Origin: a virus
Length of the DNA stretch: 21,662 nucleotides
IMG/VR virus record: IMGVR_UViG_3300042868_002811
Coordinates: 1-21,662 of that record
Direction: 5' to 3' (one strand)
Positions within the stretch are counted from its first letter, which is position 1. Every line of letters begins with the position of its first letter. Shown piece by piece: positions 16,156 through 21,662 of the stretch. The translations under genes were made by a program, and so were the position numbers. The notes beneath the pieces were generated by a model, which had not been told where the DNA came from, ran no database searches, and saw nothing but the letters and a program-made list of their open reading frames with translations.

Positions 16156-16524
16156 TTATTCCTCTGTGTCCATTTCTTTTCTCATGCTATCAATTCTTTC
16201 TTGTATTTTTGCTTTTAGAATCTCCAAGTCGTCAATCATTTCCTCACCCCATCCATCTTCTCCGTATGAGTAGTCATCTTTGACGGTGTCAAGAAACTCA
16301 TCTATTTCAAACTTGCATACAATTGCTGTGTCGCCGTTGTCGTCATACATGGTTACTACCATTGACAGATTGCCATCTGATTTACCTAATGTCATCTCTG
16401 CGTTAGAAATATCCGCGCATTCTGGCACGTCCTCTTCTATGTTGCTGATTGCATTTTCAATCTGCTCCTTTACCAAAGCGATAATTTCACTGTGTAGACT
16501 TGGTTTGTTGATTTTTAGTTTCAT
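16156..16524 (-). CDS. Acidic AT-rich gene inserted between terminase and portal
   Basis: The protein has 122 residues and matches no family I recognise. About 32 residues are Asp or Glu against about 12 Lys or Arg, giving a net charge near -20. It starts with a helix (LHSEIIALVKEQIENAI), then beta strands (LSMVVTMYDDNGDTAIVCKFEIDEF), and ends in a charged helix (LEILKAKIQERIDSMRKEM). The gene is clearly more AT-rich than the flanking terminase and portal genes, and it interrupts the usual terminase-portal pair with unlinked starts. That looks like a moron acquired by transfer. A DNA-mimic or anti-defence role would fit the charge, but a head assembly role is equally open. Confidence 0.65.
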   Translation of the reverse strand: MKLKINKPSLHSEIIALVKEQIENAISNIEEDVPECADISNAEMTLGKSDGNLSMVVTMYDDNGDTAIVCKFEIDEFLDTVKDDYSYGEDGWGEEMIDDLEILKAKIQERIDSMRKEMDTEE

Positions 16525-16533
16525 TGCGGCGCA

Positions 16534-16562
16534 ACAATGACTTGTTTTTTTGCAAGCGTCAA
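16534..16562 (-). promoter_or_regulatory. Possible sigma70-type promoter before the acidic gene
   Basis: On the minus strand TTGACG (16562-16557) is separated by 17 bases from CATTGT (16539-16534). The -35 box fits five of six consensus positions, the -10 box only three. The expected start site would be within a few bases of the ATG at 16524, giving an almost leaderless message. It lies in the 46-base gap after the large terminase stop. Weak evidence. Confidence 0.3.
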
Positions 16563-16570
16563 CAATAAAA

Positions 16571-17920
16571 TCACAAAGCGTTAAACCCTCGGACCGTTCG
16601 ACTGGCGAATGTGTTCCTCGATGTGGTAACTGATGCCGCGCCCGTCATGGCTCCGCTGATGCGACTGCCGAGCGCGATGCAAGCAAGCAATGCGTCAGCG
16701 CGGTCCGGTGACTTCATGCTTTTCGCTGCCATCTTTTCCTTCGATTCGACGCGCAGCTTGCCCGTTTCGTTCCACTCGCTTTTTCGTGTGGTTATCTGTG
16801 AGAACGTCATTGGATCGAGTTCGCCAACGTGTATTCTGCCGCGCTCCAGCTCACGACTAGCAACGTGCCACACCTGCGCGATAAGGTTTGCGTATTCGTC
16901 CTTCTCACTCGCTGGCTTGCCGCCATGGAATCGGTTGATGTGCCAGCCAAGCTCGGCGAACTGGTCGCAGAAGCCGGTGCCAAGTCCGTCTGCATCTCCC
17001 CATACCTGCCCAGCGCTTAGTCCTTCGGCTTCAAACATTCGTATAAATTCCCTCGCTGCCTGCACTGTGTCTCGTTCCTGCCATGCCTTCACGATGCGAG
17101 CGTGATTGCCGCGGCGAATTGCCAGAACGTTTTCGTCTCGCCCTGCTGCAAAGTCACAGAATGCCACTACTTCTCCGAACGGTGCAGGCTTAGGCTGAAT
17201 GTCCAGTGCGTTGCGTAGCAAGTCCGGTGCGAGAACCAAGCGGTCGAAGTCCTCAGTGAACTCGGCGAGATGCTTTGAGCGGTAGAGCGGATGCGATTCG
17301 CCATATTTCATGCGATCCAGTTCGCGCTTCTCCGCGCTGATGTGTGCGCAGTCTGTCGATGGCACGCGGATCGTCTTGTAGAGGCTGGAGTTCTTGTGGA
17401 ATGAGTCGTAGAACTGACCCCGCGGCGCTCCAGGTGACGACACCCAAAGCTCGAACTTCCGCGTGCATCGGTCGAACGCTTCGAAGATAGCGTCTGGAAC
17501 CGTCTTGGCTTCGTCGATGATGAGGAACACGGGATCAACATCGCCGCCGATCTTCGGGTGATGTCCTTCCGCTCGTCCCGGGTTGTCGGTCGAGAATCCG
17601 AACGCATAGCCACCCTCGGGCGTGCGAAGCTCCTCGGACATGAAGCGCCAATGCGGGAACCTGTGCTGATAGACCTTCACCGCGCCCCAGAGCTGCTTCT
17701 CGATCTGCATCCACGAGCCGCTGGTGAAAATGCACTGCCCACGCGGGAACTCATGCAGGAACCATAGCACAAGCGGTGCCACCAGTCGTGCAGTCTTGCC
17801 GCTGCCGTTCGCTGCGACCACGCTGGTCGGCTGTTCCATCGCCACCGACTCCATGGCTTCGCACTGCCAAAGGTATGGCACAATGCCTAGAACTCGAACG
17901 CAGAACTCGGTTGGTGTCAT
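16571..17920 (-). CDS. terL: Terminase large subunit
   Basis: The protein has 449 residues. The ATPase domain carries Walker A AANGSGKT (36-43) and Walker B FLIIDEA (132-138), followed by SSPG at 161-164, the coupling motif. The nuclease domain has CDFAAGRDEN (D256), WGDADG (D309, D311) and SPDRADAL (D406, D409), the RNase H-like metal ligands. It packages DNA into the procapsid through the portal and cuts concatemers. The length is typical of this class. It overlaps the small subunit stop by ATGA (17917-17920). The C-terminus is Ser/Thr/Arg-rich after residue 425 and may contact the portal. Confidence 0.93.
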   Translation of the reverse strand: MTPTEFCVRVLGIVPYLWQCEAMESVAMEQPTSVVAANGSGKTARLVAPLVLWFLHEFPRGQCIFTSGSWMQIEKQLWGAVKVYQHRFPHWRFMSEELRTPEGGYAFGFSTDNPGRAEGHHPKIGGDVDPVFLIIDEAKTVPDAIFEAFDRCTRKFELWVSSPGAPRGQFYDSFHKNSSLYKTIRVPSTDCAHISAEKRELDRMKYGESHPLYRSKHLAEFTEDFDRLVLAPDLLRNALDIQPKPAPFGEVVAFCDFAAGRDENVLAIRRGNHARIVKAWQERDTVQAAREFIRMFEAEGLSAGQVWGDADGLGTGFCDQFAELGWHINRFHGGKPASEKDEYANLIAQVWHVASRELERGRIHVGELDPMTFSQITTRKSEWNETGKLRVESKEKMAAKSMKSPDRADALLACIALGSRISGAMTGAASVTTSRNTFASRTVRGFNAL

Positions 17921-18417
17921 TTCTTCGCTTTGCCCTTGGCTAGTTCAACCAGTGCGGCAAGATTGACTTCCTGCTCTGGCGAAAGTGAAACGCTCGCTTG
18001 AGTAATTGGTCCACCGTTTGCGCCGGTGATTTCTTGGTGGACTCTGTCACCGTATTTCTTGGGAGCAAGTTTGCCAGCCCTCCACTGTCTCGCCCAAATC
18101 TGCAACTTCTTGACGTTGTAGTCCTCAGGTGTAGCCGAGTCAGCAAGTTGCACACAATAGTCAGCTTCGTGTTCCTGTTGAGCCTCGCGTGCCTGCGCGA
18201 TAAATGTTGCGAAATCAGGGTCATTCGTCATTCTGCGGTAGATGTTGCTGGCGTCTGGAAATCCATTTTTCCCTGCGATTTCATTGATGCTTGATCCTGT
18301 GGAAATCAGGTCGAACATCTTTTCTTTCATCTCCTCAGTTAGCTTTGTCGGGCGTCCGCTGGATTTCTTCCCTTGATCTTGCGAGGGTTCATTTTTTTGA
18401 GCTTGACGTGTTTTCAT
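17917..18417 (-). CDS. terS: Terminase small subunit, Sf6 gp1-like
   Basis: The protein has 166 residues. A basic, disordered N-terminus (1-25) leads to a helix-turn-helix around residues 28-62 (LTEEMKEKMFDLISTG, NEIAGKNGFPDASNIYRRM) that would recognise the packaging site. Then comes DPDFATFIAQAREAQQEHEAD and the oligomerisation segment LQIWARQWRAGKLAPKKYGDRV (106-127), characteristic of Sf6-like small terminases. A flexible C-terminus follows. It is coupled to the large subunit by ATGA and lies 21 bases downstream of the minor head gene. No Shine-Dalgarno is visible before the ATG. Confidence 0.85.
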   Translation of the reverse strand: MKTRQAQKNEPSQDQGKKSSGRPTKLTEEMKEKMFDLISTGSSINEIAGKNGFPDASNIYRRMTNDPDFATFIAQAREAQQEHEADYCVQLADSATPEDYNVKKLQIWARQWRAGKLAPKKYGDRVHQEITGANGGPITQASVSLSPEQEVNLAALVELAKGKAKK

Positions 18418-18438
18418 GGGTCGTTAAAATCTTGTTTA

Positions 18439-19326
18439 TCACATCCTTAGCGCCTGTCTAAGCGCGTCGAGTGTGGGTTTTCCATCTCTGCCGATTGCTT
18501 GCGGTCCGAGCCTGTCGGTGATCGTCTGCCGTGCCTCGTTTGCCAGTTCGGGCGTGAGGTCGTCAATGTTTGCATCGACTCCAGCGTTGAATTGCTTTCC
18601 GAGGTCAACTCCGAATTGAGCAACGTTCGGAGCTTTGACCCGCTCGCCTTTTCTGACCAGCTTGCGGCGCTCGGCTTCGGCACGTTTGACCGGCTCTTGG
18701 ATCATGTATGAGTTGAAACCAAAAGGACCCCATGGCACGTCGAAGCCTCCAATGTCAGCGGCATTCTGGAACTGCCAGTATGCGTAGTCGTCCCATCGTC
18801 GAACGTCACCTTCGGCTTCGACATGGCGCTGCCGCTTTATGCGTGCACCTGGTCGTCGAACGAAGCGTGCTGCGGGGTTAAGATTGAGCCAGTCCTCATT
18901 GCGCATTCTGCCCTGCCACTGCGCGAACGTCGAAGCTTGCTCTAGGTTGGTATTGTAAATCAACTGTAAGCGAGCGTTTGAAATCACGTTCGTGATCTTC
19001 TGATCCTTGTAGTCTGCAGGCGTTGCCAGTCCTTCTTGGATCAAAAACTCTGCCGACTTCTCGCGGAACTTGGCGAGTCCCGTCTCTTTGTAGGCTGTAA
19101 CGGTCTGTCCCGTATTTACGTCCACGATCTCCTCTGTCGCGTCCGCTTGCCAATCCAGCAACATGTTGCGCATCTTGTTGAGAACGCGTGCTGAGGTCAC
19201 TGTGGCGCTGAAAAACGAACGATTGCGGATTGCCGGTGCCATCGCCGACCACTCACGCCATCGGAACCACGAAGGCGTCACTTTGCGCCGTGAAAGGTTT
19301 TCGATTGCTTGGAGAAATGAGTTCAT
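18439..19326 (-). CDS. MuF-like minor head protein
   Basis: The protein has 295 residues. Signature segments of the MuF/SPP1 gp7 group (PF04233-like) are ISNARLQLIYNTNLEQASTFAQW in the middle, ARFVRRPGARIKRQRHVEAEG, then VRRWDDYAYWQFQNAADIGG and VPWGPFGFNS. The latter carries the arginine, histidine and tryptophan pattern of the minor capsid domain. The C-terminus (FGVDLGKQFNAGVDANIDDLTPEL) is common in this group. It would associate with the portal inside the procapsid. Unusually, the gene precedes both terminase genes instead of following the portal. Its ATG overlaps the stop of the winged-helix gene by ATGA (19323-19326), so it is expressed with the early-side regulator. The first 45 residues are more variable. 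Confidence 0.78.
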   Translation of the reverse strand: MNSFLQAIENLSRRKVTPSWFRWREWSAMAPAIRNRSFFSATVTSARVLNKMRNMLLDWQADATEEIVDVNTGQTVTAYKETGLAKFREKSAEFLIQEGLATPADYKDQKITNVISNARLQLIYNTNLEQASTFAQWQGRMRNEDWLNLNPAARFVRRPGARIKRQRHVEAEGDVRRWDDYAYWQFQNAADIGGFDVPWGPFGFNSYMIQEPVKRAEAERRKLVRKGERVKAPNVAQFGVDLGKQFNAGVDANIDDLTPELANEARQTITDRLGPQAIGRDGKPTLDALRQALRM

Positions 19327-19694
19327 CGTATTGATTCCGCACTGGTCAGTTCGGCGATTGCTCGCTTGCCTGCTGGCGTGAGGTGGTAGGTTGACGGTCT
19401 GCCAGCTCGCTTGGCAATGTAGCCCTTTTGAGTCAGGCTCCAGAGCTTGTTATTCACAAAAACCAAGCTTGCTTTGGCTTGAGTGGCGATTTCGCGCATG
19501 GTTTTCCCATCGGTGATGACGAAGATTTGCGCTTCGCTGATTCCGATTCCGAGCATGTAAAGTTTGCCGACAATAGCATGAACCGTGGTAGTGGTCACGG
19601 AATCAAGATACAGAAATTCGAGCGGTTGGCAAGCGTGAAATCGGATTGAGTTCGCCCCTGCTCCTCGCGCCTGAACATGCGGGAGCAGAGGCAT
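19323..19694 (-). CDS. Winged-helix DNA-binding protein
   Basis: I place the start at the ATG at 19694 (123 residues), 13 bases after the upstream stop. A longer frame to 19769 would overlap that gene by 62 bases. Residues from about 55 to 115 form a winged helix: QIFVITDGKTMREIATQAKAS, then VNNKLWSLTQKGYIAKR as recognition helix and wing, and STYHLTPAGKRAI. The pattern is that of MarR/PadR-like regulators, with no ligand domain. It overlaps the minor head gene by ATGA, so it is made together with the first structural gene. It could be a late-gene regulator. Function is inferred from fold and position. Confidence 0.65.
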   Translation of the reverse strand: MPLLPHVQARGAGANSIRFHACQPLEFLYLDSVTTTTVHAIVGKLYMLGIGISEAQIFVITDGKTMREIATQAKASLVFVNNKLWSLTQKGYIAKRAGRPSTYHLTPAGKRAIAELTSAESIR

Positions 19695-19707
19695 TGTTTC
19701 CCGTCTA

Positions 19708-19986
19708 TCACTCGATAGGGAGATTTTTGATTGCCGCTTGCACGGCGTCATAAGCTTTAACCATGGCACGCGCCTGTTCGATCTTTCGGCAGTTGTGCAT
19801 AACTGTGGCGTGATCCGTGCTGAAAACTAATGCGATCCTAGAGTAAATCCAGCCTCGGTCACGCATGACAGCCTGCACGACTGCTCTGGCGTCCGCTGCT
19901 TCCTGGAGCCTTGTCTTGGTTGTTACGAGGTCAGGATCGACGCCCATTTCGGCGCTGACGATTTCGATAATGTCGGAAATTTTCAT
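19708..19986 (-). CDS. Stand-alone DnaA domain IV-like DNA-binding protein
   Basis: I place the start at the ATG at 19986 (92 residues), which overlaps the upstream stop by ATGA. An upstream ATG at 20064 would overlap the MazG-like gene by 82 bases. The whole protein aligns with the DnaA C-terminal DNA-binding domain (PF08299). A helix carrying ARAVVQAVMRDRGWIYSRIALVFS ends in the signature STDHATVMHNCRKIEQ (57-71), the helix that reads the DnaA box. There is no ATPase domain. It may bind origin sites or compete with host DnaA. Confidence 0.75.
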   Translation of the reverse strand: MKISDIIEIVSAEMGVDPDLVTTKTRLQEAADARAVVQAVMRDRGWIYSRIALVFSTDHATVMHNCRKIEQARAMVKAYDAVQAAIKNLPIE

Positions 19987-20351
19987 GGGTTTGATTTTAC
20001 GAAAATGCCGTCGACCATCATCCCGTTGCGTTTGGAAATTGTATCGTATGCCATCTTGAGGCATTCTTCCAGAGTAAAACCATACATTTCACAGACTCCG
20101 ATGAGTGTGACCACTGTATCGCCGATGCCGTCTTTTATGTCGTTATATTCTTTGAACATTAAGTTTTCAATGCCAGAAAATTCTTCGATGCCAGAAGCCT
20201 CCAAGAATTTCAGATAATCATATCTGACCACTGCATCCCTTATCTCGGTTAGCTCTTCCTGAGTCTTTTCGAGTTGTTTCAGCGGGCTACTGTTTGCAAT
20301 GATGCCTTTGTCGTGAAACCATTGGCGTGTTTTGTCGATTAGTTCGTTCAT
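19983..20351 (-). CDS. MazG-like nucleotide pyrophosphohydrolase
   Basis: The protein has 122 residues. It carries the helical MazG-like metal site: EELTEI at 32-37 and IKDGIGDTVVTLIGVCEMYG at 72-91, with Asp 74 and Asp 78. The end, ECLKMAYDTISKRNG followed by DGIFVK, is typical of phage MazG-like proteins that hydrolyse nucleoside triphosphates to the monophosphate and pyrophosphate. The role may be to adjust the nucleotide pool or alarmone level during infection. A Tyr-Phe insertion at 44-65 lengthens the central loop. It is AT-rich compared with the head genes and couples to the DnaA-like gene by ATGA. Confidence 0.75.
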   Translation of the reverse strand: MNELIDKTRQWFHDKGIIANSSPLKQLEKTQEELTEIRDAVVRYDYLKFLEASGIEEFSGIENLMFKEYNDIKDGIGDTVVTLIGVCEMYGFTLEECLKMAYDTISKRNGMMVDGIFVKSNP

Positions 20352-20355
20352 AGTT

Positions 20356-20613
20356 TTAGCATTTATCTTGTTTTACTTTTTCTGCTAATTTTTTAATTTT
20401 CTCAATTACGTCATGGTCGCAATAATTCTTTTCATCATTTATTATTGCTTTGAATAGCTTTAAGCACATTCCCCCAAGTGGAGCACTGTCGTGCATTATG
20501 ATTTCACAAACTACCATGTTTGCAAATTGGACAACTTCTGGAGTATCAGCGTATTGCATGAAGTCACGCACTGCGTCAATAAGTTGCTTTTTTGTTATTT
20601 CTATTGTTGTCAT
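20356..20613 (-). CDS. Small helical protein of unknown function
   Basis: The protein has 85 residues and is almost entirely helical: TKKQLIDAVRDFMQYADTP, VVQFANMVVCEIIMH, GGMCLKLFKAIINDE and a Lys-rich end (IEKIKKLAEKVKQDK). No family is recognised. The gene is AT-rich, like the MazG-like gene five bases downstream, and lies four bases after the stop of the 51-residue gene. No Shine-Dalgarno is present; the leader is AACAATGAAAAA. Confidence 0.6.
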   Translation of the reverse strand: MTTIEITKKQLIDAVRDFMQYADTPEVVQFANMVVCEIIMHDSAPLGGMCLKLFKAIINDEKNYCDHDVIEKIKKLAEKVKQDKC

Positions 20614-20617
20614 TTTT

Positions 20618-20773
20618 TCATTGTTTTTGTTTGTCCCGCTTTGCCATTCCGTCCCATGATAGCTGGCAACATAGCTGCCATGCTGCTTCGTCTTTTTCTA
20701 GCAACGCATACCAAATGCTCTTGCGCTTGCGGAAAAGATGAGATACTCGCGCTTGCTTTTGTTTGTTAGTCAT
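20618..20773 (-). CDS. Short basic protein, 51 residues
   Basis: The ATG at 20773 opens a 51-residue frame ending in TGA at 20620-20618. The protein reads MTNKQKQARVSHLFRKRKS, then IWYALLEKDEAAWQL and ends KRDKQKQ. It starts eight bases inside the end of the preceding gene and is preceded by GAAAGGGGG (20779-20787) five bases away, a good ribosome binding site. This filling of an otherwise empty 150-base gap supports a real gene. No family is recognised; the basic ends could bind nucleic acid. Confidence 0.6.
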   Translation of the reverse strand: MTNKQKQARVSHLFRKRKSIWYALLEKDEAAWQLCCQLSWDGMAKRDKQKQ

Positions 20774-20990
20774 CGCTGCCCCCTTTCGCTTGCTCGATCA
20801 AATCCTTGATAGCTTGTAATACCTTAAATCCGTGCGCTGACTTATGCTCCTGAGGTGTAACGCCCAGTAGTTCTCCAGCGTATTGGATGAGGCTGAATGC
20901 GCCATCGCGTTGCTCTGTTACCCTGGCAATCTCACGTTCAAGCGTTTGTATTGCCGCTTTTGCCGCTTCTCGCTCGTAGGGATCACTCAC
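20766..20990 (-). CDS. Small coiled-coil protein of unknown function, GTG start
   Basis: I place the start at the GTG at 20990 (74 residues) because a near-perfect AAAGGAGG lies five bases upstream (20996-21003) and the start overlaps the previous stop by eight bases. The longer ATG frame to 21065 would overlap the previous gene by 83 bases. The protein has a coiled coil (YEREAAKAAIQTLEREIARVTEQRD) followed by SLIQYAGELLG and LQAIKDLIEQAKGG. It resembles small phage proteins of unknown role. Confidence 0.6.
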   Translation of the reverse strand: MSDPYEREAAKAAIQTLEREIARVTEQRDGAFSLIQYAGELLGVTPQEHKSAHGFKVLQAIKDLIEQAKGGSDD

Positions 20991-21489
20991 TTGCGCCTCC
21001 TTTCCATGCCAGCGCATCCTGCCATGCAGCGCGGTAGCAATCAAGACGGCTCCAACGATAGACATTGCCTTTTTCTAGGTGCGCATGATAGCCGATCTTG
21101 CAAGCGTCATCGATATTTTTGCTGGTGTCAGCAGGATTATAGAGGATTACCATTTCGGTATCGTCAGCAACATGCTCAGGATGCCGCGCCAGAACGTCCG
21201 CTAGTGGCTCGCCTTCATGCGGTATAAACACAGTTGGCAACATCTCTTGCGGCTCAACCCACTCAATCAAACTCTCACGCCAGTAATCGGCGTAGGGCGG
21301 GTGGTCAAGAATGTTGACTTCATCGTCATCGTCATCGTAAAGCCACTCGCATTCGATCATGCTGGGCTTTGCGCTGTAATGGTAAATTATACCGCTTTTA
21401 TCCTGCGCGATATACCTGGGCTTCTCAATCCCCGCCGCTTTGCACGCTGCGAGCAGGGATTCCGATAGTTCTTTTTCTGGTGTTTTCAT
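20983..21489 (-). CDS. Acidic phage protein of unknown function with Asp tract
   Basis: The protein has 168 residues. An N-terminal helix (KELSESLLAACKAAG) leads to YIAQDKSGIIYHYSAKPSM, then a run of five Asp and a Glu (YDDDDDEV) encoded by a repeated CATCGT unit at 21321-21337. A second part has TVFIPHEGEPLADVLARHPEH and VILYNPADTS. It ends YRAAWQDALAWKGG, a tryptophan-rich tail seen in several small phage early proteins. No family is recognised. It overlaps the upstream gene by ATGA at its start and the GTG gene by eight bases at its end. Confidence 0.6.
   Translation of the reverse strand: MKTPEKELSESLLAACKAAGIEKPRYIAQDKSGIIYHYSAKPSMIECEWLYDDDDDEVNILDHPPYADYWRESLIEWVEPQEMLPTVFIPHEGEPLADVLARHPEHVADDTEMVILYNPADTSKNIDDACKIGYHAHLEKGNVYRWSRLDCYRAAWQDALAWKGGASE
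20996..21003 (-). promoter_or_regulatory. Strong Shine-Dalgarno deciding a GTG start
   Basis: AAAGGAGG is placed five bases before GTG 20990-20988. It is the best ribosome binding site in the window, most other starts having none, and it favours the short form of the gene. Confidence 0.7.
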
Positions 21490-21662
21490 AGTCTCGATAA
21501 TTGATATTTCATGAAATCCGCTTGAGTCAGCAGTCCACTGATTTCCGCGTGTTTGCGCTCGATCTCATTGCGCTCGTCGATTGAAAACGATGCGAACTCT
21601 GGTCGATGCATTGTCGCCTCCAGCTTCTCAAACTGCGCCATCAGCTCAGCCTCCAGCGCGGT
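21486..21662 (-). CDS. C-terminal part of a helical protein, cut by window edge
   Basis: An open frame enters from the right edge and ends at TGA 21488-21486, overlapping the next ATG as ATGA. The 58 visible residues are helical and charged: ALEAELMAQFEKLEATMHRPEF, then ERNEIERKHAEISGLL and MKYQLSRL. No family is recognised and the start lies outside the window. Confidence 0.6.
   Translation of the reverse strand, partial: TALEAELMAQFEKLEATMHRPEFASFSIDERNEIERKHAEISGLLTQADFMKYQLSRL

Noticed and set aside
16540-16556. CTTG-A run-CAAG as a terminator after the large terminase gene
   Set aside because: The stem has only four pairs and no GC-rich base; too weak for an intrinsic terminator.
19450-19458. 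TTATTCACA, a DnaA-box-like sequence near the DnaA-like gene
   Set aside because: A single match to the degenerate consensus is expected by chance about once in a window of this size, and it lies within a coding region with no cluster of further boxes.

Overview
This window is a contiguous piece of a tailed-phage (Caudoviricetes) genome, free or integrated. Every gene I can support lies on the minus strand, so the transcript reads from position 21662 down to 1. The host cannot be named from the sequence. Most well-placed starts, including the major capsid gene, lack a Shine-Dalgarno sequence and follow A-rich leaders. That would fit a host group where such starts are common (some Verrucomicrobiota or Bacteroidota), but it is only a hint. 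No integrase, transposase, repressor, tRNA or CRISPR array is present.

Reading in the direction of transcription: (1) 21662-19694 is an accessory/early block of small genes, with several unrecognised proteins, a MazG-like nucleotide pyrophosphohydrolase, a stand-alone DnaA domain IV protein and a winged-helix DNA-binding protein. (2) 19326-16571 holds a MuF-like minor head protein, the small terminase and the large terminase. (3) 16524-11222 is the head module: an acidic AT-rich insert, a DUF935 (Mu gp29-like) portal, a small protein, a Mu gpG-like protein, a Mu gpI-like protease/scaffold, an HK97-fold major capsid protein and a Bbp16-like cement protein. A perfect 12-bp GC hairpin follows. 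(4) 11142-4915 holds the connector, the tail terminator, the tail tube protein, an extra tail protein, a 546-residue tape measure and a baseplate hub-like protein. (5) 4918-1198 is the adsorption region: a duplicated-domain tip or fibre protein, a GT-A-type glycosyltransferase, a small beta-rich protein and a collagen-like fibre. (6) 1201-1 ends with small genes: a conserved 83-residue protein, a one-helix membrane protein, a DUF1353 protein and the start of another conserved phage gene.

The head genes are of Mu type (portal, gpG, gpI, gp36-like and gp37-like), but no contractile sheath or tube pair follows. The tail is therefore long and non-contractile, as in transposable siphophages of the B3/D3112 kind, although this window cannot show whether the phage transposes. 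Most adjacent genes overlap by ATGA or a few bases, so they form one or very few translationally coupled operons. The largest gap between genes is 79 bp.

The most unusual points are the glycosyltransferase inside the adsorption operon, the minor head gene placed before the terminase, the stand-alone DnaA DNA-binding domain next to a MazG-like gene, the acidic AT-rich insert between terminase and portal, and the GC hairpin after the capsid genes.
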